From Isoetes engelmannii (lineage: Eukaryota > Streptophyta > Lycopodiopsida > Isoetales > Isoetaceae), in assembly GCA_011763485.2 (NCBI GenBank), contig JAANSK020252384.1:1-23002 (forward strand): DNA of 23,002 nucleotides. The letters run 5' to 3'. Position numbers and translations under genes: made by a program. A model generated the notes under the pieces. The model made no database searches and was not told the DNA's origin. It saw nothing but the letters and a program-made list of their open reading frames with translations. Shown in pieces: positions 12,701 through 20,295 of this stretch. Each line of letters starts with the position of its first letter. The stretch's first letter is position 1.

Positions 12701-12934
12701 CAACCCTCAAGTCCACTGCATGGATCAACACTAAAATTCCAAATGGCAGGGCCATTACCAATGATCTTGTCATGAAAAATTTTCAGCAGTTCAACTGAAA
12801 AGAAAATTAAAGTCAGAACATACAATATCTAGAATCGGAGGATTAAGCTATTTATTACCTTCTGTTGAATCTGTGGTATAAGTGGCAGCATGAGCCAGTG
12901 AAGCAAAACAGAGGATGAAGAAGAACATATCCAT
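527..12934 (-). CDS. LRR receptor-like Ser/Thr kinase with malectin-like domain (LRR-VIII-2 group), 23 exons, intact
   Basis: A plasma-membrane receptor kinase that should sense an extracellular or cell-wall ligand and signal by phosphorylation; the ligand is unknown. Exons, 5' to 3' (high coordinate is 5'): 12859-12934, 12608-12794, 12316-12387, 12007-12078, 11866-11937, 11462-11533, 10312-10383, 10168-10239, 6198-6275, 6032-6103, 5867-5938, 4825-4896, 4678-4743, 4557-4598, 4425-4492, 3979-4331, 3662-3860, 1833-1979, 1648-1766, 1375-1579, 1076-1313, 833-983, 527-766. All junctions are GT-AG and in phase: 2817 nt, 938 residues, near the family's usual size. Residues 1-16 form a signal peptide, about 88-352 are LRRs, 389-573 malectin-like, 585-606 transmembrane, and about 645-920 kinase. 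The start was chosen because it opens directly into the signal peptide. Arabidopsis RKF1 and LMK1 belong to this group. Exon borders were placed by eye; one or two could be off by an alternative site. Confidence 0.93.
989..1005. repeat. Inverted repeat next to the intron 21 acceptor
   Basis: Eight-base arms GTGTACTT and AAGTACAC around a single A. It lies in the 92-nt intron 21 of the RLK gene, ending 5 bases from the exon 22 boundary, where a polypyrimidine tract would be expected. Confidence 0.6.
1833..1979 (-). other. RLK exon 18: transmembrane helix and juxtamembrane segment
   Basis: This 147-nt exon encodes a short outer stalk, a hydrophobic helix ([20 protein letters not shown], residues about 585-604, continuing through CY) and the basic stop-transfer sequence RKRRM. 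The charge distribution puts the LRR and malectin parts outside and the kinase inside the cell. It is separated from exon 17 by a 1.68-kb intron that contains a LINE insertion. Confidence 0.92.
2021..2070. repeat. 23-bp tandem duplication in intron 17
   Basis: Two copies of a unit containing ATAAATTATTCCATTATTAAA, offset by 23 bases, in the distal part of RLK intron 17 outside the LINE insertion. Simple AT-rich local duplication. Confidence 0.75.
2896..2973. repeat. Perfect 39-bp tandem duplication inside the LINE remnant
   Basis: Two identical 39-base copies (2896-2934, 2935-2973), each containing the palindrome AATCATTTAAATGATT. Identity of the copies indicates a duplication much younger than the LINE insertion. 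Confidence 0.9.
3005..3149. repeat. About 67-bp tandem duplication inside the LINE remnant
   Basis: Two similar copies share GGCTACAAAATTGTCTA, TTTACTCTCTCTTCTATTGG and CAACACTGAAAG, with starts of the shared block at 3023 and 3090. The copies differ at several bases, so this duplication is older than the neighbouring perfect 39-bp one. Confidence 0.85.
3662..4331 (-). other. RLK exons 16-17: malectin-like extracellular domain
   Basis: Exon 16 (353 nt) and exon 17 (199 nt) encode residues about 389-573. They start [10 protein letters not shown], pass through [20 protein letters not shown] and [10 protein letters not shown], and end with [12 protein letters not shown]. These are the standard blocks of the malectin-like domain of LRR-VIII kinases (INCGG, LHFAEI, FDIYVQ). 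In animals malectin binds glucosylated glycans; in plants the domain is thought to bind wall carbohydrates or peptides, and no ligand can be inferred here. Exons 14-15 (4557-4598 and 4425-4492) form the short linker, with a cysteine pair ([10 protein letters not shown]), between the LRRs and this domain. Confidence 0.92.
4897..5866. other. Intron 11 of the RLK gene, 970 bp, nothing recognised
   Basis: AT-rich intronic sequence between LRR exons 12 and 11. I see no coding frame, terminal inverted repeats or long duplication in it. Confidence 0.6.
6483..6762 (+). mobile_element. tRNA-derived SINE-like element with long (AAAT)n tail in RLK intron 8
   Basis: Begins with an RNA polymerase III promoter pair: an A-box-like TGGTCTAGTGGTT (6496-6508) and a B-box-like TTTCGAGTCTC (6541-6551), spaced as in tRNA-derived SINEs. 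The 3' part is present twice (about 6534-6609 and 6610-6690), each copy ending in AAATA repeats; the second tail grows into an (AAAT)n microsatellite reaching about 6740. An 11-bp direct repeat ATTTATGTATT lies at 6472-6482 and 6763-6773 and could be the target-site duplication, but about 22 non-tail bases separate the tail from the right copy, so that is uncertain. Confidence 0.5.
6660..6740. repeat. (AAAT)n microsatellite
   Basis: About twenty AAAT units, nearly uninterrupted, forming the tail of the SINE-like element in RLK intron 8. Confidence 0.97.
6788..7134. mobile_element. MITE-like element with long imperfect terminal inverted repeats, in RLK intron 8
   Basis: The ends are inverted copies of one another over about 65 bases, with gaps. 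In outer-to-inner order both arms show CATAG, ACCGG(C/T)GC, TATTGGCTC, GG(G/A)GC(C/T) and CCAAGGGTATTCA. No coding capacity; 347 bp. Inside are several further copies of GTGAATACCCC in both orientations, including a palindrome with 10-base arms at 6845-6865 and inverted arms at 7009-7030 and 7057-7077. No clear target-site duplication was seen, so the superfamily is not assigned. It lies about 25 bases beyond the SINE-like element. Confidence 0.65.
7140..7550. repeat. Copy A of a diverged direct duplication within intron 8
   Basis: Matches 9600-10015 in order: CCATCTCAAGTA with TAGGTAATG, then CTACATGAGTTTGAA, AACATGG, GGTCAT(G/A)AAATAG and TAGTGCTAA. Copy A contains three internal repeats of AGTTGTCTAC spaced about 39 bases (near 7254, 7293, 7331). 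Similarity is patchy, as expected for an old duplication or two copies of one unidentified repeat family. Confidence 0.55.
7551..9567. other. Middle of RLK intron 8, no gene recognised
   Basis: About 2 kb of AT-rich sequence between the two copies of the diverged repeat. Short open frames, such as that near 8825-9031, lack recognisable domains. Small local duplications are visible, such as TTCCCATATGGCC repeated near 9235-9257 and TCCACATAGACG near 9340 and 9411. The repeat copies to either side suggest part of this may belong to an old mobile element. Confidence 0.5.
9568..9817. repeat. About 125-bp tandem duplication with (CA)n tracts, in intron 8
   Basis: Two strongly similar copies (9568-9696, 9697-9817), each starting CCACGTG followed by a CA-rich tract, then TTTGATAAAAGCCAAG, ACTCATGGATTTAGTACTAA and CCATCTCAAGTACTGCACT. 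It is the left part of copy B of the intron-8 duplication, itself duplicated more recently. Confidence 0.9.
9600..10015. repeat. Copy B of the diverged direct duplication within intron 8
   Basis: Counterpart of 7140-7550, about 2.46 kb away in the same orientation. It ends about 150 bases before LRR exon 8. Confidence 0.55.
10384..11461. other. Intron 6 of the RLK gene, 1.08 kb, nothing recognised
   Basis: Intronic sequence between LRR exons 7 and 6 without visible coding frames, inverted termini or long repeats. Confidence 0.6.
12608..12934 (-). other. RLK exons 1-2: signal peptide and N-terminal cap
   Basis: Exon 1 (76 nt) encodes a hydrophobic leader, [16 protein letters not shown], with a likely cleavage after Ala16. 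Exon 2 (187 nt) encodes the cysteine-containing cap typical of LRR-VIII receptors: it carries [10 protein letters not shown] and later GVECEL, the paired cysteines that precede the first repeat. The intron between them is only 64 nt (12795-12858). Exon 2 ends in phase 2, the phase shared by the LRR exons that follow. Confidence 0.9.
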
Positions 12935-13010
12935 GTTAAGAACGGCAGAGAGCTCCTATAGAAGCAAAGCAGGGCTAAACCACTGGGAAGGAAAACAAGC
13001 ATTTTTGCAG

Positions 13011-13020
13011 ATTTATTAAT
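13011..13020 (-). promoter_or_regulatory. Possible TATA-like element of the RLK gene
   Basis: On the minus strand the sequence reads ATTAATAAAT about 80 bases upstream of the start codon. The spacing suits a short 5' UTR, but the element is not a canonical TATA box and the region is AT-rich. An out-of-frame ATG at 13002 lies between it and the start codon; it would be left out of the mRNA if transcription began about 30 bases downstream of this element. Confidence 0.2.
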
Positions 13021-13191
13021 ACAAGTAGGCTACTGACCTCCAATGACAATAATATTTTTTGTCCAGGTCAAGTGGACCCAATCTCTCCATATCCTTGCCG
13101 CCTGCTACTGTTGCTAACAATGGAAACAAAGAGACAAGTTGGACATTTGCGTCAGAATGCAGGCAGGACTTTAAAAAGGCTGGGTCCTTAT

Positions 13192-13733
13192 GATTAAGCA
13201 CATGGACGAGAAGTCTTCTTACACGCAAATAAAACTCACCATGTTTATTTTGTGAACCTTATTTGAATATACTGCTTTACAATTTAAAAACACACCAAAA
13301 AAAAAAAACAAAAAATATCTTGGTCTTATTTGGCTGTACGGCCTTCAATTGAAGAAGAACAAAAGTATTTGGGTTTGGGTGAATAGGTCACAGTCTTGTG
13401 GAGTTTGCCATCATTAAGATGGCGCGTCTTACTACTCACATTTGGAACAACAGAAGCTTCGATTGTTGGAGTTGTTGCACTTAACTATCACCTCGTGTTT
13501 AACTTAACTTTATTGATTAAGCACATGGACGAGAAGTCTTCTTTGAACCCTTACACGCAAAAAAAAAAAAAAAAAAAAGACTCACCATGTTTATTTTGTG
13601 AACCTTATCTGGGTATACTGCCTTCCATTTTTCAGATTCATTGAGATGGAGTGTCTTATTTTGGGTCCTACTCACATTTGGAACAATAGAAGCTTCTTTT
13701 GTTGGAGTTGTTGGACTTAACTATCATCTCGTG
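13192..13733. repeat. 323-bp tandem duplication upstream of the RLK gene
   Basis: Copy 1 (13192-13514) and a shorter copy 2 (13515-13733) both begin GATTAAGCACATGGACGAGA and share ACTCACCATGTTTATTTTGT, ACTCACATTTGGAACAA and the closing TTAACTATCA(C/T)CTCGTG. Copy 2 has an A run near 13560-13578. The duplication begins about 260 bases upstream of the RLK start codon, so it may fall within that gene's promoter region. Confidence 0.9.
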
Positions 13734-14196
13734 CCTTGCTTACTAACTAATTTGGGGTTTAATCTGTGGTTTGTGGAACCGGTAAACCATGTACATTGAG
13801 CTGGATAAATAAATCTGCAGATGAGGTTTCCTTGTTGCTTACAAAGTTTTTTGCACTTATTAGTTCAATTCAATTGAAAGGTTGTGATGTTGTAACATGC
13901 AAATCCACATGATCTCGTAATAGTCAATTACTTGAAATTATAAGCTTAGACTACAATCCATAATAGTCTCTTTAGGGAGTTGTTAACTTTATACAATCAG
14001 TTGCCACCAGGATGTAGTAGCTCCCTATGCTTCTTACGTTTAATAAATGCATTGTAGAAATGTTGTTTATTGTCATTGTTGTTTTTGCGCAATCTAGTAA
14101 TGGAAATAGGGTCTCACTTGCTCAAGTTATGCGGCTTTATGCAAGAAGAATAGAATAAAATAAAATAAAATAAAATCGAATAGTCTAACAACATGT
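13734..14196. other. Non-coding stretch with (AAAAT)n microsatellite
   Basis: No gene recognised. A short (TAAAA)n microsatellite lies at about 14153-14176, immediately before the MITE. Confidence 0.6.
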
Positions 14197-14638
14197 TTAG
14201 GGGAGGGTGCCCTTCCTCCACCCACTCCCCTTCAATGGCCCACTTTGTGCCCTTCAATAGCCCACCTTTGCCCTTCAATGGCCCACCTTTTACCCTTTAA
14301 TAGCCCACTTTTGCCCTTCAATAGCCCACCTTAAAAATTATTAAAATTGATAAAATGCATGGTCTATTGTTGGGCACATGTGGGCTAATGAAGGTCGTAT
14401 GAGTATTTGGTGGTCCATTGAAGGGTATTTTGTGGTCCATTGGGGTCAAAAAGCCCACACAACTTAAAATCTTCGTAGCAAGCCTCCAATTTGTCGAAAC
14501 TACTTGTATCTAGTATCAAATGAAAGCTAAAGGCCTAAATTTCATTGCAGTATATTAAAAAGAGGAGTTAAAAAAAGTTTAATCCATCGTAATATAATTT
14601 TTTCCTTAAGTGGGTGCTTCATGGGCACCCTCCCCTAA
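14197..14638. mobile_element. MITE with 16-bp perfect terminal inverted repeats
   Basis: The left end reads TTAGGGGAGGGTGCCC and the right end is its exact reverse complement; after six or seven mismatches the arms match again at CACCCAC. Total 442 bp, no coding capacity. The outer TA or TTA/TAA could be the target-site duplication of a Tc1/mariner- or PIF/Harbinger-type element. Because it is symmetrical, sequence alone does not decide between target site and terminus. The inner part carries CCCTTCAATGG units on both arms in opposite orientation, so the whole element could fold into a long imperfect hairpin. Confidence 0.75.
14228..14332. repeat. About 21-bp minisatellite, five units, inside the MITE
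   Basis: Five units of consensus CCCTTCAAT(G/A)GCCCACCTTT in a row. Related units in inverted orientation appear near 14410-14450 on the other arm of the MITE. Confidence 0.9.
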
Positions 14639-15824
14639 TCATCTTTATTTGCATGGCCAATATTTAATAAAACTAGGCATGACATTCTAACATAGATAAA
14701 ATTAGTGAATATGTATGGTTGACTTCTTGAATAATGGCGGATGCCACTTCCAATCCCACATGCATCCCTCAAATGATATCATTCAATATCATGTGGCACT
14801 AATCCCGAGTTTACTAAATGGACATATCATAGAATCTAGCATCCCAGGACTACATGGAAATATTTCCTTGGAAGTGGTTGGTGCTACTTAATCTTTATTT
14901 GGAATGAATTGACAACTCTTTCTTTCTTTATTTCTTGAGAATAGCTTTGATTTTGACGCATAAAAGGTGTGTAGAGGTATGCTTCATGCTTATAGCCTTC
15001 TCTTTTATTCGAATCTGGATCTGCGTCTGCCTTGGGCAGGCGTGAAAATCTCTGGTTTTCTGGGGGTAAAACTTCTCTTTTGCTCGGTGCTTCTGCCCAT
15101 TTGTTGCAGTTGTTGCCCTGAAGTCTAGGGTTTGGGAAAGGTAGGTTGTGAGGGGAAGCGAAGGGAGTCTACCTTCTAGGGTCGAGGTCCTTATTGGAGT
15201 AGGAATAGATTTTAAGATAAAGTTAGTGCTAGTTGCTATTTGATGGTCCTAGGGTTTGTGACATGCAGGGAGGAAAGGAGGTGGAAATGAGAACAAGAGG
15301 GGGATAAAGGAAGAGCTTGATGTAAGGATAGCTAGGTTGGACCTTAAGTGTATGGTTAGTGCATTAATGCTTTACTGTTGTTTTGTTGTTATATATGTGC
15401 TTTAGCTGTTTAGGTAGTGGAAGTATTGGTGTCATCTAGTTGCTAAAATGTGTTAGCGATTTATCCTTGCTTTTTCATTTTTGTTGGGCCTCTGCTTGCC
15501 TTGCCCCAACCAGTCCCTTAGCAGGAGCCTGGCAGCAGGAACGATGAATCCCCCATCCCTTAGTAGCAGCCTTGAGCTGTGGCAGACGTGTGTTCTTGCT
15601 CCTTGCTCCCCAAGTATCTAGCAAAGGGCTCGAATCTGGATTTGCGCCGTTTATAACGGCGTTATTGTTTCTGGATCTTGCGGACAAGCGAGCATCTGCC
15701 TGCTAGGGACCCTCAGGCAATCATCTGAAGTAGCAAATCCAGGTTCTTCACGTGGGTAGTGTGTTTTCCTCCCGTTGTGGTGGACTGGATTCTTCCAGGA
15801 CCCTATGTGTTGTAGGACAGCATA
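14639..15824. other. 1.2 kb without recognisable gene
   Basis: Mixed-composition sequence becoming GC-richer to the right. TTCGAATCTGGATCTGCG near 15008 recurs in similar form near 15629. Open frames here are short and show no known domain. Confidence 0.5.
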
Positions 15825-17150
15825 TGTGACGTTCCCCGATAATATACAGTATGAATACATATATTCTACGGCCACATCACTATACAAGTCGTCCTAGACG
15901 ACCTATATACAAGTATCAGACCATGCCTAAGGTATGAGATACCATTTTCCACATGGAGATCCACCTCATGAAGGTGTATTGCCACGTGGCAGCACCATAT
16001 TGGAGCAAAAGTGTGTTGGCCATAACCTAACTATTTATAGCCAACCCTACCCTAGACACACTTTTTGCTCACCCTTCTGCCGAAACTCTGAATTGTCGCG
16101 GAAGCTCCGATTCAGGAATCGTTCACCACAGGAGCGTGTTTTGGAGTGGAGGCAAGGGAAATAGTGCAGTAGCATGGGGAGCACGTGCATTCAAGAACCT
16201 ATGAAGTATGGAGACGCCAGGAGCAGGTAGAAGTTCATCAGGAACAGGTATTTCACGTAGATAGTTAGCTAACTAATCTAGAATCTAGTATTAAATACTA
16301 GATTAGCAGCTGAGTTAGCATGTTGTTTTGCCAGTAGAGCTTTCCTAAATCCTAGTTACGAATTGGAACCCTAATCAAAATCCTAACTCTTAGTTAGATT
16401 GTTTGATTAGGATTAGTTGATTATTCTATTGTTAACAAGTTATGTGATGGATGTTGGTTGATCTATTGTTCAAACCTCTTGTGTATTGGGAAGAGGGGCA
16501 GAGACTTAGAAGCCTATTGTAGTATGCTTCTAGTTTAGCTCATATAATTCCCATTATATTTTCGGCCTGTGCATAGAGCCCACCTGGCTGGAAGGACTAT
16601 GAGGAGACTGAGTTCCAGATAACGTGGTAAGGTGACACCCTGACTCGCCTATTAGTAGGTGCCGTCCTGGTAGGCATAAGGTGGAGTAAGTCGAGTACGG
16701 GCGTGTGCCGTCACGACCATCTAGTCGCCTGGGATTCATCTTATCACGGGAGGGTTACCCCCTCCCGCCTCATCGGACCAGGGAGATGCAACCTGGAGTA
16801 GTCCCCTTGGGTGATTCCGGGAGATTACATATCCGGAAGGCTACAATCACCTCAGAGTATGGTCCAACCTATCTATATAGTATGCACAGGAGGGGCTGAT
16901 GGAGTGGTCAACCCTTGCCATTGTCTATATGCCAGTCCAAGTCATTGCCATAACTCGGTCTGATCTATTGGAGCCCTTCCCGTCAGTCACCTCCTTATGA
17001 GTGGGAGCCTGGGTAGGATCTCCTTATGTGTAGTATCATATTGATCTATAATATGTTGTTTATGTTGATGAATAGATTATACTACCCTTCGCGGTAGCCT
17101 TATATATTTATATACGTATGTGCTTACGTTTGTTTATGCTTCTGCTGTAT
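15825..17150 (+). mobile_element. Probable LTR or solo LTR of a retrotransposon (tentative)
   Basis: Clearly GC-richer than its surroundings. It begins at TGTGACGTTCCCCGAT, a start I recall as common for plant Ty3/gypsy LTRs. About 200 bases in is a TATA-like CTATTTATAGCC (16031-16042), followed by compact GC-rich leader-like sequence. No reverse transcriptase, integrase or primer binding site is visible and no second copy occurs in the window, so a solo LTR or fragment is likelier than an intact element. The right end was not identified; 17150 is only where the composition changes. Confidence 0.3.
16282..16304. repeat. 23-bp palindrome
   Basis: Eleven-base perfect arms AATCTAGTATT and AATACTAGATT around one A. 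Outer bases add a further imperfect stem (GTTAGCT and TAATCTAG on the left, CTAGATTA and AGCT on the right). It lies within the tentative LTR. Confidence 0.9.
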
Positions 17151-17698
17151 AGGAACCCGTTGAGGGGGGTAAACGGCACCTTCGTTCCAAATTTCAAGTA
17201 ATGAGAGGATGATATTGAATAAGTAATCCATAAGCATGTAAATTTCGATGGATCATTCCTCATTGCATGGTACTGTGTGACGATGTGCAACTTATCCAAA
17301 AATTATGGATAATATCATATTCATCATTCTTGGAATGTTCAGATGGAATGTATAGAATAGAATAGAATTGAATAGAGTTTTAACGTGTATAAAGACCAAA
17401 GAGGCCATGGGACCCATATAATGGACTAGTACAACCATTACTACTAGGATTAGAAAACGCTAGCTTTAAAAGGTATTCAAAGAAAAATCCTTTGCAGTAT
17501 TGATGATACTAGTCCTTTCCTGGTGACGCGAGCATTGCGTATGCATTTTTTTCCAAAAAAATCATTTTGCATAATTTCCTCTATTTTCATTCCTCTTCTG
17601 GATTTCTTTGTCTTTTCTACTGAATTTCCTCTCGTTCATTGGCAAGAACATACGATCCAATCTCAGATTTATAGAAACGAGGCAACTCTTTTGTGCAG
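17151..17698. other. Intergenic AT-rich stretch before the coding-like pieces
   Basis: No gene recognised. Ends with a good 3' splice-site-like sequence, CTCTTTTGTGCAG, directly before the coding-like exon at 17699. Confidence 0.5.
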
Positions 17699-18354
17699 GT
17701 CGGCATCCAAAAAATTTGAGGTCGAGAAGCTCATGGGAAGCCCCCCTAAAACCTAAACCATTTCTGCCAAGAACATTTCTGACTGATGACAAAATGGTTT
17801 TGATCATACCGGAGTTGAATGCCACTGGATACACCTACAAGGATCTGTACATGCAAGAAAAGCATTATGCTACACAAGAAGAAATCGAGTATGTTTGGGA
17901 GACCAAAAGTAACAGGCAAATCCAATTACAGGTGGGTTGCATTCTGGATTCGGGGATTAGCCCATGATTCTCTGCTATTTAAAATATTGTTTTGTTACAT
18001 TATGCAGGTTGAAGAATCTGAGCAAGGAGAAGTATAATGAATATAAGTCCGTTTACTGAAAAATCATACAAAAATCGTGTGCCTGGAGAGGCATGGCCTT
18101 ACAGACTATGGCTGTTGCATATTACCTTCACACAAAAGGTAAAATTGGTTGAGTTTTGGGGAACAACTAAGAGATAAATGGTCTGAAGCCTCTCCTCCCA
18201 ATGTAAGAGGAAGCATTCAAGCATTTCAAATAGTGAGGAAGCAGAGCCAAATCCTGCAAATGATCAAGATGCTTTCTCCCTTGAAATGCCCCGACCGCAA
18301 TTCAAGCCTCCTTAAGCTGTAAGAAGAATATCGAGGAACACCATTGCAAAACCA
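17699..18354 (+). pseudogene. Left block of an unrecognised, apparently decayed multi-exon gene
   Basis: A candidate exon at 17699-17931 sits between TTTTGTGCAG and a CAG/GTGGGT donor, and stays open for 77 codons (RHPKNLRS ... SNRQIQLQ). A 76-nt candidate intron ends TTATGCAG at 18007. Joined in phase, the next exon stops after VEESEQGEV. Shifted by one base, it reads LKNLSKEKYNEYKSVY, a TGA, then KIIQKSCAWRGMALQTMAVA, which looks more protein-like. A third piece near 18225-18354 reads SEEAEPNPANDQDAFSLEM and is interrupted by one stop. I do not recognise the family. The mix of good splice signals and broken frames argues for a pseudogene, though a short spliced protein ending at EQGEV is possible. 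Confidence 0.35.
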
Positions 18355-18699
18355 GGTACTTTTTGACCATCTTCTTCTAGAACCACCATATGACGCAATT
18401 TAATATTGGATCTATTATTTTCCAAAAAGGTCTAGCAAGCTTGAACAATCAGGTGCGCCACTTATGGTTCATTGAGTTGTTTTGTATATTATGTGTAGGA
18501 AATTTGTGCTACTAGTTTCGAGTTGTGAATGCAGTCTTTCTTGATTCTAACATGAACATCTTGATCTTAAGTTGATGACTAATGTGTTTTTGATTTGTAT
18601 TTCCAAATTTTGATTTGCTTATAATAAAATAAAAAGAAAAAGAGAAAAGTACTCTGCAGTTAAGTACTCTGAGTATGTACTTTGGGAGGTGCCAAAAGT
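18355..18699. other. Non-coding stretch left of the long inverted repeat
   Basis: AT-rich, no coding frame or repeat recognised. It separates the left coding-like block from the inverted repeat at 18700. Confidence 0.5.
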
Positions 18700-18719
18700 G
18701 GTACACCCTAGCATGCTCT
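18700..18719 (+). repeat. Left arm of the 4.06-kb inverted repeat
   Basis: Perfect 20-base match to the reverse complement of 22737-22756. Inward of it are several short GGTACC, GGTGCC and GGCACC palindromic motifs (18757-18800). Confidence 0.85.
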
Positions 18720-19078
18720 TACCCTGGTATCATTATGAATTATGGTTTATGTGGTGTCTAATGTGGTACCATTATGGTGCCATATGTGGCACCACCTATA
18801 GTGCCTTTGACCCATTTTTGGTGCAAAGTTTGTTATGATGCCACGGTTCTATTGCGTTAACCGACATTCCTTGGATGGGGACGACATATTCTCGGCACAC
18901 TAGTCCTCGCAATGTATGTAAGGTCTCGAGTTCGAGGCCGCCCAAAGTCGCACTCTGAACCCACAGATGCAATGTATATAGTGTGGTGTGTCGTCACATG
19001 TCCAGTTGGATGCTGCCTAATGGCGTGACGTTAAAATTGTTTCTTTCTTTCTTTCTTTTACTTCCTTTCATCAGTGTT

Positions 19079-19508
19079 CTCTTGAGCTCTTTTCATTTCT
19101 TCTCTTTGGTTCCACTAGTTTCCCACCCTCCTCTCTCTTCTTCAGCTTGTTGGCGTTTTCTGTTGTTTTTCGGATGGTTTTTTGCTGGGGTGTGTGGATT
19201 TGAGGATGTGGCCCAGCGACCTTCTATTTCTTGTACCTTTTTGTCTTATCTTGTGTAATTTGATTTTTCTCTGCGTGGTACTGTAGCCTTCGAGGCATTT
19301 TTCCTTCTCTTGAACTCTTTTCATTTTGTGCTCTTTGGCTCCACGCGTTTTCTACCAACCTTTGTTCTTCAGCTTGTTATCGTATTTGAGATTTTTTCGG
19401 ATAGTCTATTACTGTGTTTTGGTTCATTTGATGATGTGGCCCAATGAACTTCTATTGCTTGTATACTCTTACTTCTTTTCGGCGCGGCACTGTAGCCTCC
19501 GTAACAGC
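19079..19508. repeat. About 228-bp tandem duplication
   Basis: Copy 1 starts at 19079 and copy 2 at 19307. Shared blocks in order: CTCTTGA(G/A)CTCTTTTCAT, CTCTTTGG, TTCTTCAGCTTGTT, TTTTTCGGAT, GATGTGGCCCA, CTTCTATT, and finally the hairpin motif GCG(T/C)GG...ACTGTAGCC. The copies are diverged, so the duplication is not recent. Confidence 0.8.
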
Positions 19509-19780
19509 ATTTATTATTATTCATTTTTCTCGGCGTGGCAATCTGGCCTCTTAGACAGTATTTGTTATTCTGTTTTCTCGGCGTGGCATTGTAGCCTCCG
19601 AGACAATATTTATTATTATTCATTTTTCTTGGCGTGTCAATGTGGCTTCCGGTTCATTGGCATTGTAGCCTCTGAGGCAGTACCAATCGGATGTTTCTTG
19701 CGATGATCATTTCGCGAACGATTCCCGATTGGTTGACTGTTGTTTTCTTTCTCAGCGTGGCCCTGGAGCCTCCGAGCCTT
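19264..19780. repeat. Dispersed to tandem hairpin repeats (TCTCGGCGTGGC ... GCCTCCGAGA)
   Basis: At least six units share the core TTTTCTCGGCGTGGCATTGTAGCCTCC-like block in fragments: near 19264, 19475, 19526, 19573, 19622 and 19750. The middle units are spaced about 48-50 bases and separated by ATTTATTATTATTCA. Within a unit, TCTCGG and CCGAGA, and GGC and GCC, can pair, giving a small hairpin with an ATTGTA loop. The 19573 unit is the clearest. Open frames through this region are low-complexity by-products of the repeats. Confidence 0.75.
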
Positions 19781-20295
19781 ATTATGCATTTGATACCATA
19801 ATGCGCTCTTAAGGCGCCTAACTCCCTGACGTGGCATTTCTTTTTCAGCTTTCATGTTTGCAGGTCCTTGGGGGCGCCTCGCCATTGTGTTATCGGAGCA
19901 TTTTTTGGTTGATGCATGCTAGCGGTCGAGCTTCGACCTTTGGGCGCTTCGAGTTGTCATCTTCAAAAACCTGCAAGAGCGGGGTTTTTTATCCCGATGA
20001 GGAGCTGTCGCCAGTTTTTTGCAGCGGATGGAGCGCATTTTATCTAGTTTTTCTCATTTTCATCGTGCTCTCGATGATTGTCTAGTTTCGAAGCATGTTT
20101 ATCAATGTTTTCAAATTTTCATACCCCTAGTAGGGGAATCAGTTTGTATTCAGAGATTTTACAAAGCTCAATGAGAACACTACTTCACTTCGGCCACTTG
20201 ATTGTGTCATAGGACCCATCCTAGGAATGGATATTTGTGGTATGTAAAGTGGTGCCTGCTGTGTCATGTGGTACTAACCTTGAATTCCTTTCCAG
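19781..20295. other. Region between the hairpin repeats and the right coding-like block
   Basis: GC-richer to about 20050, then AT-rich. An open frame at 19831-20085 has no recognisable domain. A pyrimidine-rich 3' splice-like site (TTCCTTTCCAG) ends at 20295. Confidence 0.45.

Noticed and set aside
17562-17834. Minus-strand open frame of 90 codons
   Set aside because: It is the antisense shadow of the plus-strand coding-like exon starting at 17699, which has splice sites on the plus strand.
18890-18960. Possible tRNA gene or SINE from a B-box-like GAGTTCGAGGCC
   Set aside because: No matching A-box at proper spacing and no cloverleaf could be folded by eye.
18983-19706. Open frames rich in Phe, Leu, Ser and Tyr resembling membrane segments
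   Set aside because: They are translations of T-rich tandem repeats; the hydrophobic look comes from composition.
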